This document shows positions 43,964 to 57,032 of a stretch of DNA of 64,000 bases, one piece after another (positions within the stretch are counted from its first letter, which is position 1; each line of letters begins with the position of its first letter). Position numbers and translations under genes: made by a program. The notes beneath the pieces were generated by a model that worked only from the letters and a program-made list of their open reading frames with translations, had not been told where the DNA came from and did not search any database. This stretch comes from Cryptomeria japonica (Eukaryota; Streptophyta; Pinopsida; Cupressales; Cupressaceae): positions 103,213,897 to 103,277,896 of the forward strand of contig NC_081407.1 of NCBI RefSeq assembly GCF_030272615.1, written 5' to 3'.

Positions 43964-46117
43964 TGATAGGGAGATTGCTAGGAAAGTGCTCAAAAGGGCC
44001 AATTTGACTCTAAGGCCAATAATAGGAAACAAGAAGTGTTGTTTGTGTCTACTCCTGATGTTTGTAATGACAAGTTTAGTTACACTTGATAGGTCTCTCT
44101 CTACAAGTCTCCACCAACAACCTCCTCTCCTTGGTGATGGCTCACACCCATGCTCTACTTACTTCAATTTCTCACTCCACCCAAATACTCAACTCAAACC
44201 ATGTTCCCTTGGCATTCAACACATTGTTTCAGAATTCATTAGGAGTCTTCTACATGGACATGTAGGGGCAGCAAAGTTTTCTTCAAGGTTTGATGCTCAC
44301 AATTTGGTTTTAGGCTCATAGCCCTTAGCTACTCAAACTCCAACCAAAGGTCAAAAACCTCCAAAAGGGACTACACACTATCCAAAGGCCTATTTGATGC
44401 TCAATTTAATGGTTTTGGAGAGATCTCATAAGATTCCATGAGTCGCCAAGTCCTCCTTGAAATCGGATTTTGAAATTTTGTCAAAACTGTCAAAAAGGGC
44501 TACTAGCCCGTGGAGGCCTAATTGGCCTAAATTTGCTCACCCTGCCCAACGATGGGCTTCTCCTCCAACAAAATTAATTTGGTTGATGGTTTAGAGGTAT
44601 ATACTAACTTATTTTCATGGTTTAGGCCGTTGTTAGGGCAATATGAGGACTGCCCACCATTTGTGGCCTAATTGTAGGGTTTTGGAGGGTTTTGAAGCTT
44701 GTCCACCTAGTTTTCTTTGTTGTCCATCAAAGCAAGTGCCTGACCTTCTTAGGTTATTTGATCTGTCTCAGACATGTGTCCCTTTCCTCTGACACACAAG
44801 CATAATGCCAAACACTTGGCAAGCAACTGACAATGGAGAGAAATGTCACTGTGACTGTCAACTTGCTGCCCTTTACCAATCAAATTGCTGCAGCACTTTT
44901 TGGACCTGTTTTACAAGAAGTATGAACTTTTACAAAACCTCAATGAGGTCTTCAAACATTAAAAAAACCTCCCATTACATTTCCTTCATGATTCAAGGCT
45001 TGGATTACGCTCTTTAATCATTCCATGAGCATTTTGTCAAATACAAGTCATAAAAACAGTGAACTCACTGTTTGCTTACAAAAGGATAAAGTTTAATATG
45101 ATCAAGCTAAACCAATGAGAAAATTTAATCTTACACACCATTGGCCATATGCCCAAACCTCTACCTCATGTATTTGTTCACTCCAAATTAGACTTTGGGT
45201 GCAAATCTTGAGTTTTAAACACACTACTAGTTGAGTAATCAATACTTGCCTAGTATTCACTCAAATCCTTCTTCCAACCACCATTTTGGCTTAGAACAAA
45301 GCATATTTACAATATATACATGAGTTCCAACTTGAATGAATCCATATTGTGGGTTCCCAAGCATGGATTAGTCAAGTGGAGTCATTTTGGAACTTCAAAC
45401 CCTTGATAGGGCAGCGAGCACACAGTTTGGAAATAGTTTTGTACAATCAAACTCCTAGAAGAAACCAACGCAAAAATAAACTAGAGAACATTATAAAACT
45501 ACTATGCACACTTTCCGAAAGGTACAGTATGGATTAAGAAGCTACAGTATGGATCATTGCACTAAAAGATACAAAAACCAGTCATAAAGCCATTATCTCA
45601 TGATTTTATTGAAGAAACTCTTGTTTAAACAATCACCAACCTTCTTCAAAGAAAAGAGAGGTATTTTTATAGTCCAACAAGTGGTTTATCAATCTCAGTA
45701 TGGATAGGAGGCTTCCACAATCACGTTTTGCAAGAAAATCACAAAAATGACAACTTTGACAACTTTTTGAGCCAAATGACAACATTTCTTGCTCAAAAAG
45801 GCATTTTTGACAATCTAGCCTTATAAACTTGTCTAATCAACTTAGACATGCCTAAAAACACCTACCAAACATGTTTCAATGCTTTTGAAAGCATTAGAAG
45901 ACCTTTTTAGCAATTTTGCACTTTTTTGCCAAAAAATGTCAACTCAAAGCCTGAAATGTAAAATTTGATCTCTTGAGCCCAAAATGAGATCAAAACCACT
46001 ATACATAAATCATAACAACCTAAAACAACATTATCAACCTATCACAAGACATTACAAACATGAAAGCATTAAAAACTCAAAAATGGGAGTTTTACTCAAC
46101 TAGGTGCTCCTGCACCA
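43964..46117 (-). mobile_element. 5' LTR of the chromovirus
   Basis: Partner of 36847-38989, with the same termini. TATA box at 45664-45671 on the minus strand. A small tandem duplication (TGACAACTT) near 45748 distinguishes it. Confidence 0.95.
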
Positions 46118-46430
46118 GAAGGCAACGTGGAAAGAAGTTAAAATAGTGGTAGAAAATGTGGAAGAAAGAAGGTAAAAATATGGCTTCGAAAAGAAGATAA
46201 TCTTTCATTCTTTGGGTTGTTCATAAATTGAATAAAATATTTTTGGGATGGCAACAAAGGGAGAATAGATGCTGATTTGAAGGCAAAGAGAGAGATTTAT
46301 GAAGTTGGGAAGGAAATGGAGAGAAAGTGAGATGAATAGTGAGAAGCCATGAATGATCATTTATATATATTTTTTTGTATATTTTGTATCTTTTGATTTT
46401 GTGTTTAAGGGAGAGTCTCCCTTTGTATCA
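46118..46430 (+). mobile_element. 3' LTR of the old element, third piece
   Basis: Starts with GAAGG, the chromovirus target duplicate, and aligns to 20940-21228 of the 5' LTR. It ends CTTTGTATCA, followed by CATAG. Confidence 0.75.
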
Positions 46431-46616
46431 CATAGAAGTGCATAAATAAATAAATTTATAAGTCTTTAGGTCTCCACATTCAAAGGGGTGAACTTCAGGT
46501 TCCACTAAAGTGCAATTTAATTAATGGGATGTAGCCTCCTCTCAATTTGAAGGTGGCTATAACAAACAATTATTTAGCTAGGAAGATTGGCCAAGGATCA
46601 ATATTCATAAGCACAT

Positions 46617-48213
46617 CAATGTGTAGATAGGAATCTGGAAATCATCAAAGCAAATCAATATTAGTCTAGCTCAATCACGAAAGCTCAAATGCAGTGATAA
46701 CAATCCTAAAAACACTCAATAAAGACATGAAAACAAGACATCAATTCAAATGCAAACCATTGCAAACTTGAATGTCTCCTTCATGTGGCTCCATTGTCCT
46801 TCTTTCTCCTTCAAATAGCTTTGTTTGTGGATCTCACCTACTAGTGCATAAGCATGATGTGAAAGCAAGTAGACAAGATGATAGCGCAAGAATACTCGAA
46901 GCGTGATTGATTCGACCAGGGATCAAGGATCTTGATTGAAGAAATTCATCCAATTTATAGACAAATTGGAGAAAAGATCAAATTAGCATGAAGAGATTCG
47001 AATGGAAATTGCAAATCAAGCATGACAAATATGACAAATTATGACAAATTTGCACTTTCTATGCAAGATTGATTGATTGTCAATTATGACAAAATTATAA
47101 CAAATTTCTATGTCAAAATTGATTGATTGTCAATTATGACAAATTATGACAAATTGAAATGTCATTCCCATGAAATTAGGAGGAAAATAGGAGAGAATTG
47201 AAAATTAGATGAAATAGAAAATTAAGAAATTAGGAATTAGAAATTGATGAAAATTAGGAAATTAGGAATTAGGAGAAATTAGGTAAATTGGAAAATTGGG
47301 AATTAAGTGAATTAATTAACAATTTTTCATTTATTAATTAATTCACAAAGAGGGAGGAATTAGTTAGCCAATTAAATGAACATTTAATTGTGACGAGAAG
47401 ACTTAGGATAAATAAACTATTTATCCTAGATGAAGAAATGACAAACAGGGTTAAATGAATAAAATCATGAAACCCTAAAAGATGAATTAGGTCTTGACAA
47501 AAGATAATTGATGTCGATTCGATTTGATCATGATTCTGACTTGATAAAGGACCAATACTGACGAATGATTGAGATTGGTTGACAAACTGACAAAGATTGA
47601 TAAAAAGACCAAATTGATAGGCACCAATTGACAAGGAATAATGACTAATTGATCCAAATCGACATGATTGAAAAAGACGATGATTGACGACAAATCGATC
47701 GCAAAATGACAAAGTTGACAAAGGGACAAGGATCGATGACAAAATAGATTGCAAGACGACAAGATTGAAAATGACCACGATCGATGACAAATCGATCACA
47801 AGACGACAATATTGAACATGACAACGATCGATGACAAATCGATCGCCAAACGAAAAGATTGAAAATGACAAGGATTGATGACAAATCGATCCTCAGATGA
47901 TAAGATTGATAAGAGGACAAAACCCTAATTAGGATTGACGATGTCCAAAATGATGACAAATGAGCACGTACATTGATGCGACAAGATAAGATTGACCAAA
48001 ATCATGACTGAAGATTGTTGTCGACAAGGCCAAATTTGACAGTGAGACAAATGAAGAATGCAGAGGAAGGACTCGTTGCTCGCAAATGATAAAGACCAAG
48101 TGCGCGACATAGGAGAAATGTTAATGTGATGCAAAAACCCTAAAATAAGGCAATGCGCAAATGTTAAAGTATGACTCCGCAAGCGTTGACCATTTTTAGA
48201 CGTCTACACAATG
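46617..48213 (-). mobile_element. Solo Gypsy-type LTR with target duplication
   Basis: The LTR 46622-48208 has mirrored tips (TGTAGA and TCTACA) and is flanked by CAATG at 46617-46621 and 48209-48213. Minus-strand orientation follows from the tip TGTAGACGTC and a TATA box (TATAAA) at 46954-46959. The 47490-47960 part is rich in recurring GATTGA/GACAAATCGATC words, which produce Ser/Phe-rich minus-strand open frames without meaning. Confidence 0.85.
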
Positions 48214-48639
48214 TTCTCAAACACTTGACCAAAAAAGTAAAAAAATACTTGAAGGATGGGAATGATCACAAGGAACCAATTAATGGTTCTTTCAAAGTGA
48301 AAAAGGACGATCATTTTCGTTAGAGAGAATTGGTTTCCAAGGGACTTGCTACCCAATGGCAACATAAGATCAAGCCACTATATCCTCTTAAAGGGTTATT
48401 TAAAATCAAAGTAGATATATGAATCTCCTCAACATTAATCACAACAACATTCCCACAATTTCCAATCCATCACTCTTGATACACTTATCCAAATCCATCT
48501 CTTCCAACACAAATCATAATTTTCACATAACCATAAGAATCGTAGTCCCAAATACCTTTCCAAATTTCTTTTCAAGCAAGAGTATTACTACACATCTTTC
48601 CACATTGTAGTTAGTGTAAAATGACTTTGTATCTTGTTT
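48214..48639. other. Short stretch between two solo LTRs
   Basis: No gene recognised. Its right end continues, across the next solo LTR, into 50099 onward. Confidence 0.5.
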
Positions 48640-50098
48640 GTGTCTGATGCCTTCCTAAATGGCACAAGGTTAGTCAATGATAAACAACACAAGAAACTAG
48701 AAAATCGTTAGTGTTAGTCAATCAAAAACTAATCTAAAAAGGCATACCAAGAGAGACACTAAAAGCATGCTAATATATCTAATAAACAAAGCAAAGATTA
48801 TGAGGCATCTCCAACAGCCTCTTAGCATGGCTTTAGCTTCTTCTCCCTTGTTCCTCTCCTCTCCAAGTTCCAAAATAGTGTAGCTCTCAGCAGCTTTTTG
48901 CACTATGGATGCTTATGGAGGATTGAGATTGTAGTATAGCTCCAAATATGAAATGAAAAGCTAAATATTATGCTAGTGATGCTAAAATGATTGATTTTAC
49001 TAAAAGACAAGATTTTAGTTATGCTATGCTAAAATGCTCTCTAAAAATGTCTATAGCCTAAATGCATACAAGTTTTCAGGATCTGGATTATGAAGGAATG
49101 TACTCTATTTATAAGAAAAATGGAGCAATGGATGGCCAGGATTGAAGGGTTTAATCAAGGGTCAAGCTTGAAAGTTGGGGATCCATGTGCATAATTGGCA
49201 CCAATGAAATGATGACAAATGTCCACATAGGGTTGGGTTGAAAGAAGAGGTTGGAGGCATTAAAGGCCTGAGAAGACCTCATGGTTATCTAAAGGCTAAG
49301 AGTCAAGTCTAAATTAGGATTACCCACTAGATTAGGAATTAATCCAAGAATAAACCTTTGTGCAAATGATTAAGAGATAATCATGGTCAAAGCATTAAAG
49401 GCTTGATGAGACCTTTGGGTTGGGTAGAGGTTGAGTCAAAACAAATGTTTTAACCATGTGGGAGGGTTTGAATTAACCATTAATGGTTATTGGAGACTTT
49501 GGGGATTAAGTGGTTGAAGGTTGGAAGCCTTCAATGGTTTTCAAAGACTTTAAGGGTTTTGGTGGTTGAAGGTTGAAAGCCTTTAATGGTTATCAAAGAC
49601 TTTTAGGCTTTGAGAAGTGACTCCATTTTGCTTAGGAATGTGACAAAGTTTAGAAGATGGTTTAGGCTAATTAGAAGGGGTTAGAAGAATCTAGAAGGGG
49701 ATTAGATTTTTGCAAGTGGATTTGGTGGGTGAGGGAAAATAGGATTTTATTTAAAATAAAAATTCATTTATTTCAATAAATGTGTGCAAGTTGCATTTGT
49801 AGGAAAATGCAAGTGGGGTGGGGATAATGATTTAAATAAATGTTTTATTTAATTTATTTAAAAGAGGAAAAGGGGATTTTAATTAAATAAATTGATTTTA
49901 TTTATTTAATTAATTGGAATTTGATTTTAATGAATTAATTAAAATAAATTGAATAATTTATTTAATTAATAGAAGAATGTTTTAGAGATGAATTAATTAA
50001 ATATTAATTTAATTAACTGATGGCTAGTGGATTTTTAATCAAATAAATACAAAATATTCATTTAATTAAGCTGGACAGATTTGTGTGACTACAGTGTC
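48640..50098 (-). mobile_element. Solo Gypsy-type LTR with target duplication
   Basis: The LTR 48645-50093 opens TGATGCC and closes GTGACTACA on the plus strand, flanked by GTGTC at 48640-48644 and 50094-50098. On the minus strand the tip is TGTAGTCACAC and the TATA box TATAAATA is the complement of 49106-49113. The U3 is an AT-rich block of TTAATT/AAATAAATT words like those at 1-245 and 6960-7090. Confidence 0.85.
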
Positions 50099-51008
50099 TT
50101 GTTTGTATTTGACTATGTATCATCTACTTTTTAATTTCCAAGTAGTCTTAAGGAGTTGGTTGTAAGTGGTTGTCGATGATTGTACTTGGCAACTAATGGG
50201 TACTTGACATATGCTTCTTATATTCAATAAAGATAATTTGATTGCATATGTGATCCTCCCTAGTATTCATTTGGTTTGTACAAGCACTACCTTAAAATTA
50301 AGTTTTAATTGGTTTCATCTATAATTATCTAGTATCTATTACTATATTTCATTTATATTGCAATTGGTAGTGTTAAAAATTGGGTACAATTTCCTATAAT
50401 GAAGTAAGTCAAATTCATGAAGAACCAACATTATTCAATAACCATTAACTACTACATTGGAAACCAATGAAATTAATGCCTTCACAATCTGACATAGATT
50501 GGTAGAATTAGAGGCTTAGTTGTATTAGATTGGTATAGCAAAGATGGATGGAGTTCTATAGGTTCATTTGTGACTTGATATTGGCATGCAAGTTCAAATT
50601 GCTTGAGGAGATGCAATCTTTGGGATGAGAGGACTATAATGTGCCATTTATTTGACCTTAGGGAATAATTGAATGATTAGAACTAAGTTGTCAAAAATAT
50701 CATAACTTTCATTTGAGAATCGTGTTTGAGTGCCATTTTTTTAAGTGTTTATTTTTTTTGAGCTCGAACCAATGAAGTTGATTTTATAGTATCATTATAA
50801 AGTGTCATTTTTCAATCCAACTTGCATAAAGTTCCAATTGTAAGAGGGGGGCTTAAAACTCAATCAAGGAAGATGTAATGTGTATTGCATCTTATTTGCT
50901 TTTGCACTTCTTCTTACATTTCTTGACTTCGAGACTAATTGAGATGTCATGGTGATTATGCATGTAATCATTAATTGAGATAAAGTTCTGCTTTGAGGGA
51001 AGTCCATC
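50099..51008. other. No gene; probably upstream part of a decayed Copia element
   Basis: AT-rich sequence leading to a Copia gag start. A recognisable LTR end or primer binding site was not found. Confidence 0.35.
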
Positions 51009-51394
51009 ATGTCATCTAAATCAGAATTTCAGCCTTCTATTGCCAAGCTTAATCCAAAGAACTATTTGCCTTGGAAACAAGGAATACTGAATCACTATCA
51101 TGAGCATGTCTATTGCCCTATCTCCTTGGACTAGTTGTTGAACCACATGATAAATATCAAAAGAATAAGTTGTTTAACAAAAATGATAAGGTTTTATGGA
51201 CTAATAGACATTATAGTTTATGAGCGATATATTCATCACATAGAGCACACAGAGTGACCTTTCATGATTTAAACCATCGAATAGTTTTTTGGAGATCTTG
51301 AATCTTCATCTAATCATGATGTTTCGTTCACTGAGACACCTACTACCCTAACTTGTGTGGACACATCTTCAGCAAATGATCAATTATTTATAAT
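51009..51394 (+). pseudogene. gag: Copia gag N-terminal fragment, decayed
   Basis: From the ATG at 51009 the frame reads MSSKSEFQPSIAKLNPKNYL and then PWKQGILNH, the N-terminal KLN-x-NY-x-x-WK motif of Copia gag. It meets stops after about 37 codons and reading sense drifts between frames to the SINE insertion at 51395. The middle and C-terminal gag and all of pol are not visible. Confidence 0.65.
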
Positions 51395-51711
51395 AATGTT
51401 CCTTCGCAACAGCCCCACGGGGTAGCATGGTTGGCTAAGGCCTTAGAGTTTGTCCCATATAGGTCTTGAGGTTGGCTCACGTTGCTCTGGAATTAACCGG
51501 TGGTCAGGGCGTTCGGGCCTAATTGGTCACCTCCTGTGGACTAGTCTCGCCTCAGCTTGCCTCTTCGAAGTCCCCAACTTGGCAGTAAAAAGTAAGACCA
51601 AGCTAAGAGTTGAGGAGACACTGGATTGAGTCTCACGATGGGTAAATAGAAAGATCCTTCCAGGGGATACCACAGGGTTACCAAAAAAAAAAAATAGTGT
51701 TCCTTCACAAC
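51395..51711 (+). mobile_element. tRNA-type SINE with target duplication
   Basis: The body 51411-51695 begins GCCCCACGGGGTAGCATGG; TAGCATGGTTGG resembles a pol III A box and GAGGTTGGCTCAC sits at B-box distance. It ends in an A run (51683-51694). AATGTTCCTTCGCAAC at 51395-51410 and AGTGTTCCTTCACAAC at 51696-51711 form a 16-bp target duplication with two mismatches. SINEs are copied by LINE enzymes. It inserted into the Copia relic. Confidence 0.8.
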
Positions 51712-54700
51712 CAGTTGTTTCCACAGTTGATAATGTTAGTGTATACTGTAATTATCCAATGCATTCTACACATGGCTTTAAGCCACCTTAGGTAGGTTAT
51801 ATGGCAACTTGGAGAGTTGGTCAAACTCATCCAAGACACATGTTTCCACTTGGCAAAGATTAGTTGCCACCACTCATTGAATGTTGGGATTGACTTTTGA
51901 TTTGACCCGATCACTCTACCTATATGTGCACTGCACACATTGTTTATTATGAAATCACTCTAGATTTGATGCTAGAAAATGCTTAGTGATCCTAATGCTA
52001 ACATGGTACTAGAGCTAAACTAAGATAGTTTATGCACTCTTACATTCTGGTGATGGATCATGGAGTATGATCCAAAACATTGATGCAAAAATTCTCACAC
52101 ATTTGAATCCAAAAACAACAAATCATCAATATTATGGATTGTGGAAATCTAATGTCATTAAACTAAGATACTTTGTTTTTCAATTTGGATTGATTTGATG
52201 TGTCATGGAAGAAGTTTCTATTTTTCTTGTACAGGGATTTTTGAGTAAAGAGAGAGTTATATAGGTATGAGAGGCTAACCCATATGTCAAAACATTTTGC
52301 ACATTTTGTCTTTTGGATAAAAATCCAAATTTAGAGGCAAAATTTGGACTATAAGACCTTTTCTTGTTCGTGGTATCGACCTATTTGCAGGCTTTTTGTT
52401 CTTTTTGTAGGATTTAAAATAATTTATGTGGCCCACACACACTTGCCCAACCTGTAGCAACATGTTGGCTAGGTTATTTACTGTCATAAGAAGTCCCAAC
52501 GGTCTTGTGATTTGTAACATGGACCAACATTTGGCAAGGAAAAAAGCAACAACCTCCCTACACAAATTTTTCTCTTGTCTTTCTCTAACACATCATAATC
52601 TACCAGGCATTAAGGATTCTTTCTTTTGGAGATATCTATAGAAAACAAGTTCATGTTGGGATTTTCTCTCATATTTTCTCCTGCCTAGAAGACTATTTCA
52701 ATGGAGATGGAGAAAGTGCTCATTAGATAGAATGTTTCGTTGAATTGTCTCACACATGTTACCTCACCCATGGATTCAACTGATAACTGATCTGGTGGCT
52801 ACATAATGTGCTACTGGAAGAAGTCAAAACCTCTTATAATTGGTAGCATTTACCATAGATGCATAGTTCAACATGGGGTAGTTCATCATTATTGGACTTG
52901 GTCACTCAATTTTATCTGCTAAATTAGTGTTTTTAAATGAATGGTCAGATGTTTGTAAGGGTGGATTTTTTTCTTTGTCATTATTTTTATCCATGGAGGG
53001 ATTCATATCTATTTGACATTTCATGTCTTTTCATAGAATCCCATTTTTATTGATTTGATGATACTATTGAGGATATTTGTCTTCTATTTGATGTTAACAT
53101 TGATGAAGTTGCATCACCATTATCATATTTCAACCTTGCTATTGCCTCTCACAATTTTTTTTTATCATGATAGGTTGCATCGATATTGATGACTATATCA
53201 TTGGCTTGGAGATCATTGAGCATCCATCATGGGAATTATTTTAGTCTTTGGATCATGTACACAATTCAAAGACATTCATTGTACTTCCTACATCTTCCTA
53301 TCAGGAATGGGAGGGCCTTTACACACATATGTAGTGGCATTCCATTCCAAGGGGAGAAATGTTGTTCAACATACATGGATCATCTTCAATATCTAGTGTT
53401 AAAATCTACCAACACTAGAAGCACTATTTTGATGGGAGGTTGCATGGTTTCTCTTCTCATATCAGTTTTGGAAGGAAGTATTTTCTCACATGAAATTCAT
53501 TACTTCATATTTTCTAGGGTGTTCACATGACCTTCTCTTCTTTCTCTCCTATGTGGGAACATTATTATACTTATGCTAGAAGTAGTCCTTGGGGGATCAT
53601 CATGAATCCTTCCTTTTATCACTTCTCTTTTTTCACTTGTACATTTCATTGCATCTCTATCATCTCTTTTGGAGAGAAGTTTTGTTCCCATTGGGTTTTC
53701 TCCTTTTTTTCCACTTGATGAGATATTTTCACATGGGCACCTTATTAGGGTTTGATCCTAGCCCCATATTTACTATTGAGAATTATTACTCTCTAAGTAT
53801 AACTTAATGGGGTATTAGAGTGTATTGTTTACTTAACCCAGACCTAGGCTTAAGTCACACTTAGTGGTTAGGTCTAACTTAATCTTGAAACTAAAGATTA
53901 AATTCACTTTATAGGTTAAAGACACTTTTTTGTCTCACCATGTGTGCACACATGAGGTTAGCCACTTATACATCTCACCTCATTAGAGGTTGGATATATT
54001 CTTTCCTCACCTTATGGGAGATTAAAGATACTTTTTCATCACCCTACAAGTGCACATATGTGTCATTCACATTTGAGAGTTACTCACAGTTGGTTTGCAC
54101 CATCTCACCTCACACCCATCTTGTATATATACGGGTGTTTTATTATGTACTTTAATCCAATTTATGGTAATTGATGTGTTGATTGTTATTTGGCTCATTT
54201 TACACCCTATAAGTGATTATTTGGATGTGACTCCATGATCTTAGCTTCTCCAATAGTGACTCCCCTTCAAAGGCCCTATTTTGGTGGGACTATGTTAAAA
54301 TGTAAAATTCATCCTTTTTATGCTCTAACATCCTTTTTACACTCCAACATCATTTTTATGCTCCAACATCTTACCAAAATTACCTTAAATTGTAGCATGC
54401 AAGCGTTGGCCTTTACATTGTCAAATCTAGTCTTGATTTGGGCACTTGACCATTTTATGTTGACCTAAACTCAAAAATAACTTGAGAACCCTATATAAAG
54501 TAATATTTTATCATTCATAAAGTCTAATTTCACAACTTATAATTCCTAATGCTCAAGAATTCCTAATTCCTTAATTTAAGAGCATATCTTAGTACAAGGA
54601 GCAATAAGCTACAACCTAGCTTCAAGTATGATTTCATGATGGATAATTTTATGTCATATATGTGTTATTGCATCAACACTTAGAGGACTTGTCTAAAGAG

Positions 54701-55739
54701 CATTGTATCACCACCATTATCAATCCTAAGGTATGATATTGTTGATTCAACATTTCAATTATATTTAGCCTCTACCGTACTAGGAGTAAGCTCTCTTTTT
54801 AGATCATCATTGCTATTGTGGAGGTGGCAACACTAACTCATGGTTTGAATTAGGCAATTTCATATACAATACAACCATTTTCCCTCTTTTCATGTGTGCA
54901 GGTACATATTCAACAACTGAGAATTATAGAATTGCGCTAAGTAGATTGAGATGAACAGTCCTAAACTTTGGATAAGAAAAACCCCTGCACTATGGTAATT
55001 TTCACACCTATTCAATACTTTTAGGCTAGTCTTTAGAGGGATAGATCTACAAAACCTCTTGATCCATAATTCAAATATTTTTGTTGATTAAGACACCTTC
55101 AAACTAGGGTACCGAACACACTAGTTTAGCACTTTCTAATACATATTGTTGGACATCACAATCTCTTCTCTATCTCCTAATTTCAAATTTATACTACTAT
55201 TTTGGTTTCTAGTTCTATATAATTTTGTTTTTGTTGAAAGTTGCCAATTTTATATCATTAACCTACTTCATTTACACACACTTTACAATATCAAATCCAT
55301 AGCAATAAAAAAGGAGTCATAAACCCACGAGTGCTCAACTCTTTTGTTAAGACTATAGCTAAACTTAGTTTATGCTTCTAATGATATACATCAATGGAGA
55401 TTTGAGATCTTAGTTTACACTGGTAGGCTAGGATCTCATTTCCTGCATATCATTTTGGTGAACTCGACTTATCTTATGTTTATATTTTTATTTTTAGATC
55501 TGATTTATATGCATTTATTTTATTCATATTTGCAATCATTTCTGAAATATATCTTTTAGGTGTCTACACTACATGAATTCACATTAAAATTTTCAAATTT
55601 AGATGCAATCATTTCACATGCCTTTAGATAATGCACTTGCATCTTCAAAATATTTTTATCATACTTTTCTTTCTTATATTTTAGAAGGTCTTATTAATTT
55701 TTAGACAATCAAATTTTGGTAATTAGTAGGCTTCTACCA
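51712..55739. other. Long AT-rich stretch with one possible LTR
   Basis: No convincing gene. Open frames at 52287-52565 and 53186-53530 lack protein character. A possible LTR runs from TGTAGCATGC at 54391 to GTGTCTACA at 55568 with a TATA box CCTATATAAAG near 54492, but the flanking five bases do not match. TTTTGGTGAACTCGACTTA near 55456 could be a primer binding site. Confidence 0.35.
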
Positions 55740-55935
55740 ACATTTTCTTTCTCTATCTATCTCTCTTTTTATCTCCCTCCAACTCTAGACCTATCTCTCT
55801 CCCTATATCACTCTTCTTATATCCAAGAGGACAAAGAAAGGATAGAGGGAGAGGTAGACATGGAGGGAGTGAGGGACCTAGGGAAGGAGGAGATAAAGAA
55901 TTGAAGGTAGAGAGAGAAGAAAATGAGAGATTTCA
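55740..55935. repeat. Pyrimidine-rich then purine-rich low-complexity tract
   Basis: CTCTATCTATCTCTC-type sequence is followed by AGAGGGAGAGGTAGA-type sequence. The halves are roughly complementary and could pair. Confidence 0.75.
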
Positions 55936-55939
55936 TGAA

Positions 55940-57021
55940 GGGAGTGTTAGGTCCCAGAGACAACTGAGAGGGGGAGGGGGGGTGAATCAGTTGTCTAATA
56001 AATTCAAACCAAGAACCAATTAACCAACTTAATGCTTAATACCGGTAAACCAGTTAAGTATGCCGGTAGACAGTGTTAATAGTAAATTGCTATACCGGTA
56101 AGTATTAATGCATGAAACATAAACATAAAGTCATCCAGAACACATAACACCAATATTTGTATGTGGAAACCCTGTAAGGGGAAAAACCACGGTGGGAAAC
56201 CTTACCCAAAATCAGATGATACTACTGCAGATAGTAAGTGTACAGAAATGGGGTTTGCACATGTAGAAAGGCCAATAGCCTAGAGCTCACTACTCAATCA
56301 CAAAATGGGAGTCACACTGACTACTGTTGGATGGTTAAATCCAATAAAAATGTACTGCACAAAATAGCATCTTCATATGCTAGATTCAGTACTGGTGTAA
56401 TGCTGATATGCTTCCACAAAAACCTAGCTTCACCTTCAAATGATGTCTATGTGTATTGCATTGCTTAATCTCGCATATACCTTCACACAATTCTTTTTCG
56501 CATTCCACTTTCCACATTTGATCTTACAAATAAGATCTTACATTTATATCATAACCTAAGACCAATTTTAGTAGGTCAGCTCTACAAGATATTACAATAA
56601 AATTTTTTACATACAATATAATATTTGATGCAATAACCGATTAAACATGTCGGCTTAATGCATTTACATCAATAATAAATCATCTCCATAGTGTTCCATG
56701 CTGATCTGGAAAAGATAAACCTGTCGGTGTAACCCTAGATAACCCTGGACCTATTTGTCAGTAAAAGCAAATATGCAAATATGAATATACCAATGATTAA
56801 TTCTTCAAAAAAAAGTGTCCACATGATGTCTTCGACATTACCAAGTGTCTTCCATATCATTCCAGGTACCGGTGAACATTATATCCTGCCAGTGAACCAT
56901 ATACCAGTAACTGTTGCAATAGTTATTTGCTTGCCGGTGAATGTTGCTGGATCTCCAAAGTGCTTGTTTTCAGTAGGTGTTGACATCAATGACAAAACCA
57001 TACCAAAATAACAACAGGGAG
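55940..57021 (-). mobile_element. Solo Copia-type LTR with target duplication
   Basis: The LTR 55945-57016 opens TGTTAGGTCCC and closes AACAACA on the plus strand, flanked by GGGAG on both sides. It is the same family as the 3' LTR at 257-1036. The G-rich hairpin (55960-55994) has a perfect 8-bp stem. The words CCGGT and CCGGTGAA recur through it. Confidence 0.88.
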
Positions 57022-57032
57022 AAGGGTAAGGG

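Larger units (their letters stand above)
36847..46117 (-). mobile_element. Full-length Gypsy chromovirus, 9.27 kb, inactive
   Basis: GAAGG flanks both sides (36842-36846 and 46118-46122). LTRs of 2,143 and 2,154 bp share the ends TGGTGCAGGAGC and CCTATCA. Between them, on the minus strand, lie PBS, a rearranged leader, gag, protease, RT, RNase H, integrase, chromodomain and polypurine tract. I counted about ten differences in the first 310 bp of the two LTRs by eye, so it is neither new nor very old. Nine in-frame stops and one frameshift inactivate it. Confidence 0.95.
20031..46435 (+). mobile_element. Old plus-strand LTR retrotransposon with nested insertions
   Basis: The outer bounds are CATAG at 20031-20035 and CATAG at 46431-46435. 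The 5' LTR is 20036-21228. The 3' LTR is present in three pieces, 23146-23750, 36461-36846 and 46118-46430, which align in order to the 5' LTR. A primer binding site follows the 5' LTR and the internal region is only about 1.9 kb, too short for gag-pol, so the element is non-autonomous. It hosts the LARD-like element, the DNA transposon and the chromovirus. The LTRs are clearly diverged from each other, so this is the oldest insertion here. Confidence 0.8.

Noticed and set aside
47338-48182. Ser/Phe-rich minus-strand frames
   Set aside because: They translate GATTGACAAATCGAT-type repeats in a solo LTR.
52060-52260. Second Copia gag start (HLNPKTTNHQYYGLWKS)
   Set aside because: The resemblance to the gag N-terminal motif is limited to a few residues and no reading frame continues.
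54391-55568. LTR with tips TGTAGC and TCTACA and a TATA box
   Set aside because: Flanking five-base words (TAAAT and CTACA) do not match and no partner was found, so it is only mentioned in the region note.
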